From Diorhabda sublineata (lineage: Eukaryota; Arthropoda; Insecta; Coleoptera; Chrysomelidae), in the NCBI RefSeq assembly GCF_026230105.1, contig NC_079480.1, forward strand, positions 30,546,488 through 30,610,487: a stretch of DNA of 64,000 nucleotides, in the 5' to 3' direction. This document shows positions 42,828 through 54,879 of the stretch, one piece after another. The first letter of the stretch is position 1; every line of letters starts with the position of its first letter. The translations under genes were made by a program, and so were the position numbers. The notes under the pieces were generated by a model, which worked only from the letters and a program-made list of their open reading frames with translations, was not told where the DNA came from and did no database searches.

Positions 42828-43412
42828 ATTAACGCACAACTAGGGAAAGAAAATTACCACCGAATTGGGATAAGAAATGAAAAAGGAAGAATCCATCATG
42901 AAACTAACGACAATGGGTACAGGCTAGCCCAAGTGGCAGAAATAATGAATTTGAACACCCTAAAAAATATAAAGCAGCTTGGAGACATCCAGGAGAAAAT
43001 ACCGAAAGCCAAATAGATCAAATCCTGGCCACAAGGGGCCATCCATAAAGTATGTATTTAAAAATAATGGAGAGAAAACATCTATTTTCATTTTTTACTT
43101 ATTTTTATTAAATAATAATCTAATAAAATCAACATAAAGTCCAACATATCATAAAATTTTTTAAATTTTCAATCCACATCCAAACTTTGCGTTTTAGTAT
43201 TTTAAATTTTAACATGTGACGTCACAAAACTATTGACCCCCCCTGGCCCTTTGTCACACGATGTCACACTTCGGTGATGCCCCCCCCCCATTAACGTGTG
43301 ACGTACTTTATGGATGGCCCCCAAAGGGAATTAGCAGGAAAACAACGGACACAATAACATACATAGGAGCACAAGCAGACACAGAACAAAAACAATTGAA
43401 TCAAGTTCATGA
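42828..43412 (+). pseudogene. Non-LTR retroelement endonuclease relic, split by a MITE
   Basis: NAQLGKENYHRIGIRNEKGR, then HETNDNGYRLAQVAEIMNL and, one frame over, AAWRHPGENTESQIDQIL match the apurinic-type endonuclease of RTE/craft elements. Those have 'FNAQVG.E', 'NDNG.RL' and 'TW.SP....NQIDHVL'. After the insertion at about 43035-43323 the domain resumes as ITYIGAQADTEQKQLNQV, matching 'R..RGAD.DSDH.LV' with His of SDH replaced. Confidence 0.6.
43035..43323. mobile_element. MITE with GGGGCCATCCATAAAGTA ends inside the endonuclease relic
   Basis: The inverted ends GGGGCCATCCATAAAGTA and TACTTTATGGATGGCCCCC are near perfect. The right half has GTGACGTCAC-like and C-run motifs (ACCCCCCCTGGCCC, GCCCCCCCCCCA). 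I recall this end sequence as a widespread arthropod repeat, but I cannot name its superfamily. The target duplication is ambiguous, perhaps AAGG. Confidence 0.6.
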
Positions 43413-43472
43413 AAATAATTTTATACTCTACTTTGAAAAAATTTATTTGGAGTTATGTTATGTAAATATTAA

Positions 43473-45560
43473 TACATACAATGGGTACAAACAATATTAA
43501 GGTATTTACATTTTGTATATAAACATAATTGATTATATTCTTATCACCGAAGCTCTTGCATTTATTCATATTCTACCGGGTTACTTCCAACTTTAATGTT
43601 CACCCTCTCGGTCGGCACGCTCCATGTCCGACTAAATCCGAACGTATGTCGTAGCACACTTCGATCCATTCGTTTGGGAGCTACGGAACTATGGAAGTAT
43701 GGAACACAAAACAAATCAGTTCGTATACCGCTATCGTCGTGGTTGGTTCGCGCCAAATCCAACTTTCAATCTGCCGGTAAATGAAAAAATGCTTATCGGT
43801 ATTAAGCAAACCCTAACAACTTGAATTTGTGATTCATTGTGAACATATTGAGTTTTTACTCGAAACTAAATTATTAAAATTTTAGCGGGATAATGTGTTA
43901 CACGCAGTTTTGAATAATTAAGTTCTGTTGATATTGTGTTTGGTGGAGTGCTTTAAAATTATTTTCATTTCGAGGGGATAATAACAAAACCAACTAAAAA
44001 AGGGTAACGAAACAATTAATATTTGCTTTATGTTTTCTAACTGTAAACGACGTCTGGTATCAGTATTGTATACATTTGCATAAATAAATAAAGATAATTG
44101 CTGCCAAGAAATTTTGGTGCGACACAAATATTTAGATAGTTGAACGAGTAACAATTAAAAGGTCAACAACAATCTGTGAGAATCATGTTTGTTTACTTAT
44201 TTATAGGAAAAATCTTGAATTATAAGATTTGTGATTATCCAGGTGTGTATATAAAAAAGTTTCAATATACGGATTTTAATAAATGAATTGCATCGGTATT
44301 ATATATTTGTCTATTATTGCCATTAAAAAAAAACGAGGTGCTGAAATCTCATTAGCCATTGAATAGTAACATTTCGTGAACCGAATAGATCATAAATAGT
44401 TCTTGAAAAAAAAACAGAATCCATGATACGCTCGGCTTATGATAATTATGATATTTTTAAGTAACAATTAACATTTTTGTTGATTTCAAATAATTTTTTC
44501 AGTACATTCTCACTTCAACAGAAAAGTGTTCTCCATTATATAGTTATTCAATAATTTTTATTATAATAAACATGATGGGACTAACGAGATACTCGGTATA
44601 TAAATATGAAAACCCATAATGATGAATTTGGAAGATAACTTTGTGAAAAATTCTCTTTCTTCTTTTTCCACATTTTCTATTTATATCGTGTTCTCCATTT
44701 ACCACAAATAAAAGTCGGGAAATTATCTGAACCTTTCGACAGGTAGAGTACCAAATTTGTCGTGCTGGGCCTAAATCGTCTTGGTTACCATAATGCAACT
44801 AGACTACAGTTCCTTATTTACACTTATTTAACAAGTGTTTTTGTGCTCTTTGATTGATACTATCACGAAATAATGAGATTTTGTGTACAACATGTGTTTA
44901 TTAGCTTAAGTTGTTGCATCTCTGTCAATCGTCTCTACCAAAAAGTTTTCTTCTTTCTACAACTATTTCGGACATCGGCTATTTTCCAATCGGAAACTAG
45001 CGAACTTCTTATTTCTATTTTAGTAATTACAGTATCATTTGAGAAGTTGAGAATAGGCCAAGCAAACACTTTTGCTCAACAGTTCAACAACACTGAAGCC
45101 AGTGTTTGTTAAGTCCAAAATAAGTGAGTTGTGCGACAAGGATTACGAAATGGCCATAGAAAACCATAGGAGGGTGGTGGCAAAGAATTATGAATACTAA
45201 CAGAAAACAACAGCTTTCTTTCATATAAAGAGTAATTTCTCTTCGATGGATACAATCACAACAACTCATTGTGATGATTGATCCTAAGATTGCAAGGAGA
45301 AAACACACGATTTATTAAGAAAGAGCTACAGAAAATTCATGACTCAGTTTAGTTCATAATATTCTATTGCTCTCATTGAATTCTGTTGGATGCGCTAATA
45401 CGTATGTTTTCGTTCTTGTAATTCTCGAATTTGTCTGGCTCAAGTCGAAAAACTGAACTAAAAATTAATCGAAAATAAGGGGTTTTCAGGTGCTATTTAG
45501 GTGCAATTATAGTTTTCCAAAAATTAAAAAATGTTTGCAAGGTTTTTAAAACTTTGGATT
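43473..45560. other. AT-rich stretch with a CpG-richer island at 43570-43790
   Basis: The 43570-43790 segment has overlapping 62- and 66-residue frames on opposite strands. Neither has a recognisable domain, and the higher CG density explains both. The rest holds only chance-like frames. Confidence 0.35.
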
Positions 45561-45930
45561 CGATGACCTTACTAGAAGTGGTGGATCTTGGTGCTATATC
45601 AAATTTATTTTGAATAGGATTTGACCTTGAAAAATGCACCAGTATCATCAAGTAAGTTCATTCAATGAATTTTTGATGGTTAGAAGTTGATTGCCAAATT
45701 TGTCTTAACAGGAATCTCTTGCACTTAATGAGCACTAATATCATGTTAGAATACTAGAATACATTATTGTTGAGACCATGAAATATCAAAAGCTCGCAGA
45801 CTAACCTAACCTAACCAAATGATAAGTTAAGAAACAAAATAAAAATAGAATCGATTTTAAATACGATAATTGATATTGGTATAAACACACGTTTCATCAA
45901 GATCCACCATTTGTATTAAGGTCATCGAAA
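45561..45930. repeat. Inverted-repeat (foldback) element
   Basis: CGATGACCTTACTAGAAGTG with GTGGATCTTGGTG at 45561-45593 pairs with the complement of CATCAAGATCCACCATTTGT and ATTAAGGTCATCG near 45897-45930, with about six mismatches in 33 bp. A CTAACCTAACCTAACC run lies between the arms at about 45802-45817. Confidence 0.55.
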
Positions 45931-46159
45931 CAAAAGTAATTAAAGGAATTTTTGGTGGCTCAATGTTGAATATGTAATAGAATCTGTTGCACTTAATAAG
46001 CATTTTAATTCTTATGCGAAAGAAAAGGCAGACCTTTTTTGAATTATTCAAAAAGTCTGAGTGCACCTCTGATTTGATTTACGCTTCTAATAAGCCCTTT
46101 GTTTACAATAAATTTTTAGTCTATTTTTTTAACTTGTGCCAACCAATTTTATAGAAGTT
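45931..46159. other. Short gene-free stretch
   Basis: AGAATCTGTTGCACTTAATA at about 45980 resembles AGGAATCTCTTGCACTTAAT at about 45710, a diverged local duplication. Confidence 0.35.
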
Positions 46160-46800
46160 CATTTCGGGATTTTGTATATTTTTTCTTATTGGGAACGTGG
46201 CAATGGAACACCAAAGACTAACTTTATTATCTGCTAGGTCTAGCGTGTTTGCTGATGCGATAGTGCACCGATAGCACACTCTTGTTGGTATTCGTACATT
46301 GTTCTTACTTTGGTTAATACATTCAAGCAGATCTACTCTGGTTATAGTTTCCCAGAAGATTGTTTGTCTGTCTCAGCCCCCAATAATTGGTTTTGTTCAT
46401 ATCAACCTCCTTTTCCAATGCTTTTTCCATTGTTCTGTAGCTGATACCACAGAAGGATTCGGATCCCATGAAGGGATTGTCTGTCCCCGCTTTAGCCAGC
46501 TATTTCATTATCCTTCGGTCCTGTGTGTCCCGGAATCCATTATAAGGTAATTATGATATTGGAGCTCTAATGGCTGCTTGACCATCAGACAGGATGATGA
46601 TCTCCTGTTTGCGATTGTTCCTATCTAGATTGAACTGAACAAATTCTTCAATTGCATAGATTTCTGTTTGAAAAATTCTTGGTGCGCTGCCCAAGCTTTC
46701 AGGATCTCGGCCCGTATACTCCTATTCTAGCTCCGTCTGCTGTTACTCTATGGATGCGAACCGTCAAATAGCTTGAAGTAATTAGTTTTTATCTCTTTGC
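46160..46800 (-). pseudogene. Non-LTR retrotransposon RNase H and C-terminal relic
   Basis: The minus strand shows ADGARIGVYGPRS, the Asp-bearing LSDGQAAI, WIPGHTGPKDNEIAG, then GTDNPFMGSESFCGISYRTM and EKALEKEVDMNKTNYWGLRQ. This is the RNase H domain and following segment of Jockey/I/R1-type pol ('YTDGS', 'SDSQAAL', 'WVPGHSG..GNE.AD.LAR.G'). Frames shift several times. Confidence 0.7.
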
Positions 46801-47994
46801 TGACATGTGAATTTATGCCGTATACTCGTCGAAACTCATTTTCTTTCTATTGCGTAATAGCTCTGTAACAACTGAGCAACTGTTTAGCAACATTGTTCAA
46901 CTGTTTGCGTGGTAAATTCCTACCATCACATCGCGATTCGACTGATACTCCATTTGTTCTCTCTGATTCAATTTATTACACCCTGTATATCGAGGAGGTG
47001 TATGCGGTTATATGTTTCATAAGTTCTATCTAACCATAATTAAATATTGATTTATAATAAAAGTATTAGAGTCAATAAAACATACAATGAAAAATATTAT
47101 CATTGTTTGAGGACCTATTTTAATTATGCGGGTGAAAACATATTGGTAAATAGAGTTAAGTATAGAGGGTCATAGAACTTTACTATTTCGGAAGTGTGGA
47201 GAGTAATAAATTAATTTATACAATGATAATCCTTAAAGAAATAAAAAGGTGTCATATTAGTCCCTTATATAAAACAAATTATCTAATTAGAAAGATAATA
47301 GTCAACTTTACATCCAAAATATTTCAAATTTTCCATTAAATTTGAGGGCTTCATTAAAACAAATTTATATACAATTTTGGTACTGCCTGTGTACGTATTG
47401 TCAACATAACGTAAATTGCGCAGTTTTTTTAAACATTTCAAGTGAAAATTTCAGTTCAAATAAAAAAACTGCGGCCATCACGAAAGTCGAATTTTTCGTC
47501 GAATGAAGAATTTAACTAATACACAAACAAATCTTTCGATAAAATGAATTTCTTGGAAATGATATCAATTCTCAATCTTATTTCTTTATATGGAAAATTT
47601 GCCATTCCTCAATAGCTTTTCATTTCACAAGTTAACTCTCTCTCTCGAATGAAAATTCATAATTTCAATAGATCCGGCGGTCTCGAACCCTCTTGTTCAA
47701 TTCCAATTGACACAAAGAAAAAATTGTCACAATGACATGAAATTTCGAAAATGGGAAGTAAAAAAAATTACCCTAGCAACGATCATACTCGTATTATTCA
47801 TTAAATTGGAGGCGGTCCAATTCAACAATTACAACGATCAAAATGATTTATCTGCTTTCAAAATTTTGAGATCTCTGTTTGGATTGATAAAGTTTTTGGT
47901 TGTAACTATGAAATGATTAACAATATATTCAAGAAAAGGATAACAGATATTACAATCAATTAAAAAACAAAACAGAAATGAAACATCAAAACAT
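46801..47994. other. AT-rich stretch, no gene recognised
   Basis: AGGGTTCGAGACCGCCGGAT (complement, about 47678-47697) resembles a pol III B box, but no A box or fold was found. Nothing else was identified. Confidence 0.35.
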
Positions 47995-48415
47995 AAAACA
48001 TTTTTCCTCACCGTATGTGCAAGGACTTTCCCAACAACTACCAAATTATTTTAATAAATATGATATTAGTATAAGTATTAAAGGACATAATACGGTTATC
48101 CAAATATTTCATTAAATTGACATCTAACAAAAGAAGTAATATTATATATCAAGTGCCTTGTACTAATTGTGACACTGGGCAGATCTCTCAATATTTAGAA
48201 AATAGACTAAAAGGTCATCAATACGATAAAAAAAATAAATCTGCATTAAAGAACCATGAAATATCAAAAAACATAAATTCAATTATAAAGAATCAAACAT
48301 TCTTGAAACGTAATCTAATACACGAAAAAGAGAATTTTTAGAAATGGTTTACATTTATAAAAACGAAAAATCTATAAATGATAAAAAAGATCCAAATAAT
48401 TTAAGTAAAATTTAA
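47995..48415 (+). pseudogene. Penelope-like element relic with GIY-YIG endonuclease
   Basis: SPYVQGLSQQLPNYFNKYDI leads, after stops, to SNIIYQVPCTNCDTGQISQY, LENRLKGHQYDKKNKSALKN, HE..KNIN and, across another stop, EMVYIYKNEKSINDKKDPNN. This is the RT tail, CCHH-like cysteines and GIY-YIG domain of Penelope-like elements. The canonical Y-I-G of 'YIGQTS' has become C-D-T-G, so the nuclease is inactive. Confidence 0.75.
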
Positions 48416-48670
48416 TTGATTACCGCTATATATTTGCGGGATCCAAAGAAAAAATTGATTTTTTCTTATTGGAACAAAGTTCTAAATTGATTTTATCCTT
48501 ATTTGATATTCATGATGAAGGTGATCTACATATTTTGATAAATAAAAGTCGAAACTTCAAAATTTATCTTTCTTCTAAGAACTATCAAAAAAAAACTAAT
48601 TTTGAAACAGAAGAGACCTAAAATCAAGAACATTTAGATGCATTAATATATCAAAAGGTCTAAGAAATTG

Positions 48671-48673
<3 letters not shown>
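48416..48673 (+). other. Probable 3' portion of the Penelope-like element
   Basis: The sequence contains DEGDLHILINKSRN in one frame and the string GAGACCTAAAATCAAGA. That string also occurs near 23365, on the outer side of the minus-strand Penelope relic, and in variant form near 10510. Confidence 0.35.

Positions 48674-48727
<54 letters not shown>
48674..48727. repeat. (TA)27 microsatellite
   Basis: An uninterrupted dinucleotide repeat. A shorter AT run lies at 48941-48961. Confidence 0.95.
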
Positions 48728-48730
<3 letters not shown>

Positions 48731-48737
48731 GAGCGGT

Positions 48738-48775
48738 TTCTTATTGGGAACGTGGCAATGAAACACCAAAGTGGA
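48738..48775 (-). pseudogene. Short duplicate of the retroelement end at 46186-46219
   Basis: TTTCTTATTGGGAACGTGGC and AATGAAACACCAAAG repeat 46186-46219 with one or two differences. It is the last few codons of the same minus-strand pol relic, landed next to a TA microsatellite. Confidence 0.55.
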
Positions 48776-50089
48776 CTAATACTTATGTAATCATCGTCTG
48801 CGACTGAAATTGTAGTCAAATATTAGAAATATGTATAAAAATAATAAAATTTCTATTTATAATAATTGATTAAGATTTTTGGTGGTTTTGAATAGTATTA
48901 AATCTTGTAAAAATTTTAAATTTATAGGTTTCAAAATTCAATATATATATATATATATATATTATTACCTATTTTTAGTAATAATTTTATTAATTTATTG
49001 AAGCATTTTAGAAACCCCTGGGGAATTAATTTGGGTTCAATTTAAGGGTATTGTAGGAGGAAATAATACTGAAATGAAATATTTGAATTATTATTTACGG
49101 GAGACGGGAAAAGCAAATCATACGAGAAAATTAGTTAGAATTACGATATGTAACCCGTGATCATTAATATTAGAGAATTTGAATCAGGCGGTTAAATCAA
49201 TCTATCAAGTCCATATGGTTAGATACTTGAATAAGATATGAAATATCACATTTAGATGAAGATTTTCTAATGGAATTACTACGAAGAATCTGAACTGTAA
49301 ACTACCAACTTTTTACCTAATAAACCCAAAATAAGGCCACAAAGAATATTACTTTGGTGACTAATAACAGTAACAGTAAACTTGGTGTGTAATCCAAATT
49401 TTCGTAAATATTTTCTACAACATATAAAATTGATTTTGTTGGCATTTTTATATATTTAAATTCTAGACATTTTTATTTTATATTTATTCCTTATTACATA
49501 CATGTGACTTACATAAATTTATATTCTGGTTAGTAGAAATGCACAAGGTTTAAACATTTTAGTTGTTTTCGTTGATATTATCTTAAAATGAATTGTTCTA
49601 GATCTACGTAATCGAGAACCTGTTTTCGTCCAGAACAATTTTGTTATAAACGTTTCAATGGCTATATTTTTACTGTAAACCCATTACTACCAGCCCCGGC
49701 TCGTTAAAAAAGTACCTACATCAACAACTTGAAGATTTACAGGGTCCTATAAAAATTAAATTCTTCTCTATATCACCAAGATTTTCTAATTTAGGAGCCA
49801 GCGTTACTAAAAAAAGTTAAAGTAATGTCTTCTATCTCAAAAATTTATCTCCTAATTGCCTCTTCCACTAGTCCCTAATACTTTATTGTGGTACAGCTTC
49901 TACTTTATAGTCTAGTCGCTTACAATAATACAAATAAAACTAAATAGAAAATAACAATAAAAGAAATTATTTATTATTAAAACGAAACTTACTCTTTCTA
50001 TTCAAATATTGTATCAACTTTATTGAACCTAACAATTAATTATTCTAAACTAGTTCACGTGTACGTCAGATAATTATATTGATGAAATA
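48776..50089. other. AT-rich stretch, no gene recognised
   Basis: No open frame over 60 residues with recognisable motifs, and no transposon ends, were found. Confidence 0.4.
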
Positions 50090-50225
50090 ACAAGTGGAAG
50101 CAAATATAGAAAAAGGTGGGTGGAACACGTTGTGTATATGTATTGAGAGCCAATAACTAAAAGGATCTTCAATGCACAACCACTCGGAAAAAGAAGAAAT
50201 CGGAAGGACCAATGTTGAATCCCGT
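50090..50225 (+). pseudogene. Non-LTR retroelement C-terminal tail relic
   Basis: RKRWVEHVVYMY, a stop, then EPITKRIFNAQPLGKRRNRK match the tail 'RLRWFGHV.RM....I....L...P.GKRR.GRP'. A short dead fragment. Confidence 0.5.
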
Positions 50226-50639
50226 GATAGAGATCCCATGATGGTTTGTCTTGCTGAGTCCTTAACTATTTATCATTTGCTCATTGTCAACTAAAGAACC
50301 ATCATATTAACAGAATTTATTAGGTTTCTAAGAAGGAATTTGGTGTATATGAGAACTAACTCTCCTAGACTTCATCGACTTCATCAAGTCATAAAAGATA
50401 AGTCAAAGGAGATATTTGACAAACTTTTGTTAACCAAAAATAATCTCATGGCCATTACGACATCGTAAAGTTAACTACTAAAGATAACTGGACCGATTTT
50501 GAATGGATGTCATTTTCCAGAATTACCAACTGGCCATGCTTAAATCTGGACGCAGGCCGTAGGTGAATGTCCAATCATTTTGGTGAGCAGGGACCAAATT
50601 GCGCCAATGACCGTTGTTAAGGACTTGGAGGTGATTTAA

Positions 50640-50800
50640 GTCTACATAATTCTACTCGTTTGGGTGCTAGGTCACTCGGGCAACAAAAGCAATGAGGAAG
50701 CGGACTCGATTGCCAGATTGGGATCGACAAATTTACCAATGCGCCCAGAATCCATTCTTGGATGTAGTTTTCCGAGCAGATTTAGAACGTATGGATACAC
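50640..50800 (+). pseudogene. Retroelement RNase H relic
   Basis: WVLGHSGNKSNEEADSIARL, then GSTNLPMRPESILGCSF match the RNase H end 'WVPGHSG..GNE.AD.LAR.GS..P..GPEP..G'. The conserved His and Asp of the motif are present. Upstream parts could not be read. Confidence 0.65.
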
Positions 50801-51971
50801 ACAGAAGTCTTCAAGTCCTTGTTTGATAAATATATTGAATGCATGTGTAGTTCGAAGAACAAAACAAATAAATAATCGCATAAAGACGAACATGTGATAT
50901 AGATAACATCAAAGGGTTGGTTACAACAATAAAGTGCAATAAGTAAGTTGGTCATAAAATAATAGACTTTACAGAATCCACAAAAAGCATGATGTAAGGA
51001 AGCACAGGTAATCACACTTATATTTCTAAAAAATAAAGTTAATGATTTCGATCCTTGAGTGAAATTTGTTATTTGAAAATATAGTTCCCGTTCTATAGTA
51101 TAAAACTTTTTAAAAGTGAAATATGACCTTCACATGAAGTGTTTACAAATTAAAATTTATTGGTATCTTATGATAATAGCGGATAACGGGGAGTTAATGA
51201 AGAAATAAAAGAAGCGTCAGAATGGAATTTGGTTGGTACGGTAATAAAACCTTATTATTTATTGACCGATTTTATTACTAGATATTTAGCTGCATTGGGG
51301 ATTATTAGAAAAAACAGGTATCTACAGTGTTTATTTAACTGACATAATATTCCCTCATGAATTCTTTGATATTTTTTTCTCCGTGGGCAGCTCTTTTGTT
51401 TATTTATTAGCTTGAAAATTTGTTTTATTAATATATTATGTTTGTTTTTCTAGTTATAGCATACCGTTTGTTACTGTTGCCGCTAATTTTGACATGAGAA
51501 AAATTCAAAATTTGTGTAATTAAAACGTATCTAATATTTGACGTGAACTCAGGACTGAATAAATTTAACATTTTAAATAAGAATTTTGTTTGAATAAATT
51601 TTATTGTACCAAGTATATGATACGAAATATCGTCATAGCTGATTTATTGATGAAGATGATAAACAGCAGGTGTTTGTTAATAAATAGATATAATTATATG
51701 AAACAAGGACTAGATTATTGAATTTTTTTTCCTTTAATATGCATTTTTTGGTCCCTTCATCAAGAATATTTACATATACCGATTTTTATATTATAGTATG
51801 TGGTATGAATATTTCAATTCGTTTAAGCAGAGCTCACAATTTCTCTAAAAGTATTTGGAAATAATAGTACATCATTCAATGATCCAGTAAAAGCTATTAT
51901 TCACGAATAGAATACTATACTTTATCTACAACCGTCAGGAAAAAAAACACAATATATTATTAAGTTTTGTA
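50801..51971. other. AT-rich stretch, no gene recognised
   Basis: Overlapping frames near 50672-51015 on the minus strand are shadows of the RNase H relic and AT-rich sequence. Nothing else was identified. Confidence 0.4.
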
Positions 51972-52030
51972 AATTCCGGGACTTGATATAAAAAAATCGT
52001 GATTCAGTAGATGACGTGAAAAACAGATGA
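51972..52030. repeat. Tip fragment of the long-inverted-repeat element family
   Basis: TTCCGGGACTTGATATAAAA and TCAGTAGATGACGTGAAAA match the outer tip of the element at 36752 (TTCCGGTACTTAATGC, GAGTAGATGACGTGAAAATA). Confidence 0.5.
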
Positions 52031-53209
52031 AAATTTGTAATTTGTATATATATATGAATTGTAAAGTCTTTGCCAGCTATATTATGAGGGAGTTGGGCAT
52101 GTTTAGAAGACTTAGTTTAGTTTTTAATAAAAATCATAATGAAAGGAACGACATAGATAAATAACCGATGAATTTAAATAAATTATATAAGTTAGTATAG
52201 TGACGGAAGACATTGCAGGTTGTTCATTTGAAATAATATTTTGTTTTAAATCTCTTATATTTCAAAAGATGAGCCTCACAGCAGAAACAACGTTAATAAC
52301 CTCGTATTTTTGATGATTATAAAATATTTTTCATCCGAAACATAGTTAAAAATATGGTCTCTTGATAAAAAGTTAACAATGAATTTGTTTCGTTCTTCAT
52401 CGTAGCATCATCAAACGCTTTTCTATTCTATTTTTATTTAGATAGATAATGCCCAGCGGTGATTTATAGTCTCAAATAACGCAATCAAAATAAATATTAT
52501 TAGATATAGAAGCGGACTAGCTCATTCGATTGATAAAAATATTACGTAACTATCAATTTTTCTCATGAAAATAGTTTTTTTTTAACATAACTTAATCAGA
52601 AAAAAAAATAATTACTCACATTATGATCCAGAAGTTTCCAAAAGTCAAATAAAATATAAATGTAACAAATGTGATGCTTATGTCTACAGTTTACTCAATT
52701 TAAAAAAGCAATTGAAAAATTGAAATAAAATAGAGCCAAACTAAAATATGAGATTAGTATGATACAACACAATCAAAATTATTCCTAAGCTTTATTTTTG
52801 CCTATCGAACATTCTAAGGACAAAATCCCTTAGGTTGGATTTGAGATCAAAAAGACGTAGGGGTAGCAAATAATGTCATGCCTCAATCGTATTACATGGT
52901 CATGAAGTAACCGTGAGTTTGACAATTGTCAATCAATCCTCAATTTTTTTATTAAAATCATTTCTTATCTAGAAAGTCCAGGAATGTTGCTCTATTTTTG
53001 GTTTGGTTACGTGGAGTGTTGAATTGATTTTATTCCAATGTTCTTGCAGATAGCGTCTGATAAAGTTTCTTATCTTAGAGCTTATTACAAATTTAAATGT
53101 GAAAATTAAGATGCAGAAATCGTTAACAGCGATCTCTACCTGGAATAACAAAATAGACCGGCTTTAATTTTAGTCATATATCATCATCTATTTAGTCTAC
53201 TTTCTACAC
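52031..53209. other. AT-rich stretch, no gene recognised
   Basis: No coding or repeat signal recognised. Confidence 0.4.
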
Positions 53210-53960
53210 CTTATTTTCCTTTCTTCTTTTTATTCTAACACAACCTTGTCCGGTTTAAATCTGAATGATTGTCCTCCTACTGAGCTCTTATTAAGACGCT
53301 GAATCAGCTCTAATATTATCTTTTTGGTTTCTGCCTAGTGATTTCTGTTTCTAGTTCCGATTCTAGTTTTTTGCACATTTTGCCTATCTACTCTCTACCA
53401 TTCTTTTGACATAATCTTTCCAACTTCATTCTCTTACTTATCCACATCCTGAGTTAATATTCTGATATCTTATTCTATCTCTGATGCTCTCTAACTATTC
53501 TTAACGTTTCCATCTCAATCTTTCTCATTATTATTTTTGTGTTAATCTTTCGATTCTTATTTCCATTGCATACGTGAAAATAGGTCTTACGTATGTTTTG
53601 GGCATTTCTCGTGTCGTTTTGTGTCAAATATCCCCTCAACCCTTGATGCAATTATCGCTCGAGTTTGTGTTTCACGTATCAAACCTCTACTTTAAGATAT
53701 TGCTACTTCAATTTAGTTGAATATCATTGTTAGTATTATTATGTTGTCGTTGATCTTCAGTTTACATTTTATTCTTACAATGATTGAGTTTTCTTGTAGA
53801 TCATCTTCATCCTTTTCCATTAGTACTCCATGATCCGTAAAACATAATATTTTTTATGATCGATCTCTCATTTTGTAACCTGCGTCGATTTTGTTGACGC
53901 TTTTTATGATTATGTCCATGATATTACTAATAGCATAAGGCTAAGGATGCCTTTCGTAAC
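53210..53960 (-). pseudogene. Old RTE/craft-like reverse transcriptase relic
   Basis: Minus-strand GYKMRDRS then KILCFTDHGVLMEKDEDDLQ aligns with GYRMGKHEFKIVCYADDAVV and SEDEDNLQK of the copy at 39862-41005. The YADD box has become FTDH. Further on, AYAMEIRIERL and RDRIRYQNI align with TYAIETRAE and RDRIRSNEI. Many stops make it far older than the other copies. Confidence 0.6.
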
Positions 53961-54879
53961 TTATTCCGGACATAATCTGTACTCCTTAAGAATCGATTTG
54001 CATATATAAGGGGCCCGGTATGAGAAAAATGTGAGGAGTAAAATCTATCGATGAATGACCTCGTTACGTTTTTGGTGCGCTATGATGCGCAACTTTCTAA
54101 TTTGTCAGTGTCATTGCTGTATTTATTATAAATGTCAATAATTAATATTGTTATTGTGAAGTTTTAATTTTTATTATTGTGTTCCGCTAAAGTGAACTGA
54201 AAGTATTTTCAAATAACTATGGCAGAAAGAGGTGTAGATGATATTGCCGGAACATCTAACAAACACGTGGTTGCACATCTGAAATTGACTATTGTAAAAA
54301 GTTTAATGTAAAATATTTCGTCGATTATTTATAATAAATGTATATGAAATGAATAAATATATATTTATATATGTATATTATTTTCATTAATTAACAAATT
54401 TACCCTTTTATACAGTATCAATCTTTTTTAAGTTAAATAAACTCTTTTTGCGTCTGGTTAGACTATCGAACTTAAGGAGTAAACTCCAGTCGTGCGTCGG
54501 AGCTGACACACTCAATTTTTTTTTGTCTGTTCCTTCTTGTTTTAGTCCTTGTTATATTTATGTTTTTTAATACAAGTTTTAAGCAGTTATTTGGCTCGAA
54601 TTCATAAGTCGATTAATTTGCTATTTTTTGTGGAACGCCATTGATTTCCAAACATAAAAATCCCGTTCACTTCGACTTTATCTGCTTTATTACAGTACCT
54701 ACAAAGAGTACAATTGCTTCACTTTCTTTTCATCATTCTTTTTTTGTTTATTGACGACATGGTACGTTTTTATAATTATAGTATGGATTGCGATAGATAT
54801 GAAAATCATATATTGTTGAGATATAATTGGAAACCAGTTTCAAGCAGTCGTTGCAGCAAGGAAAATATGTGAAATGAGT
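53961..54879. other. Stretch with a short transposon-like first exon at 54219-54311
   Basis: ATGGCAGAAAGAGGTGTAGA opens a 30-codon frame (MAERGVDDIAGTSNKHVVAH...) after a CG-bearing leader. It looks like a 5' end kept in a non-autonomous element or a lost gene. No terminal repeats were proved. Confidence 0.25.

Larger units (their letters stand above)
42738..43470. repeat. Direct repeat of about 58 bp flanking a retroelement fragment
   Basis: AAAATAATTTTATATTCTAC at 42738-42796 and AAAATAATTTTATACTCTAC at 43411-43470 begin matching segments that both run on to GTTATGTTATG. They bracket the endonuclease relic and the MITE within it. They may be a duplicated insertion site or the ends of a composite element. 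Confidence 0.45.

Noticed and set aside
47670..47700. Possible tRNA gene or SINE head with GGGTTCGAGACC
   Set aside because: Only a B-box-like string is present. No A box, acceptor stem or fold could be found nearby.
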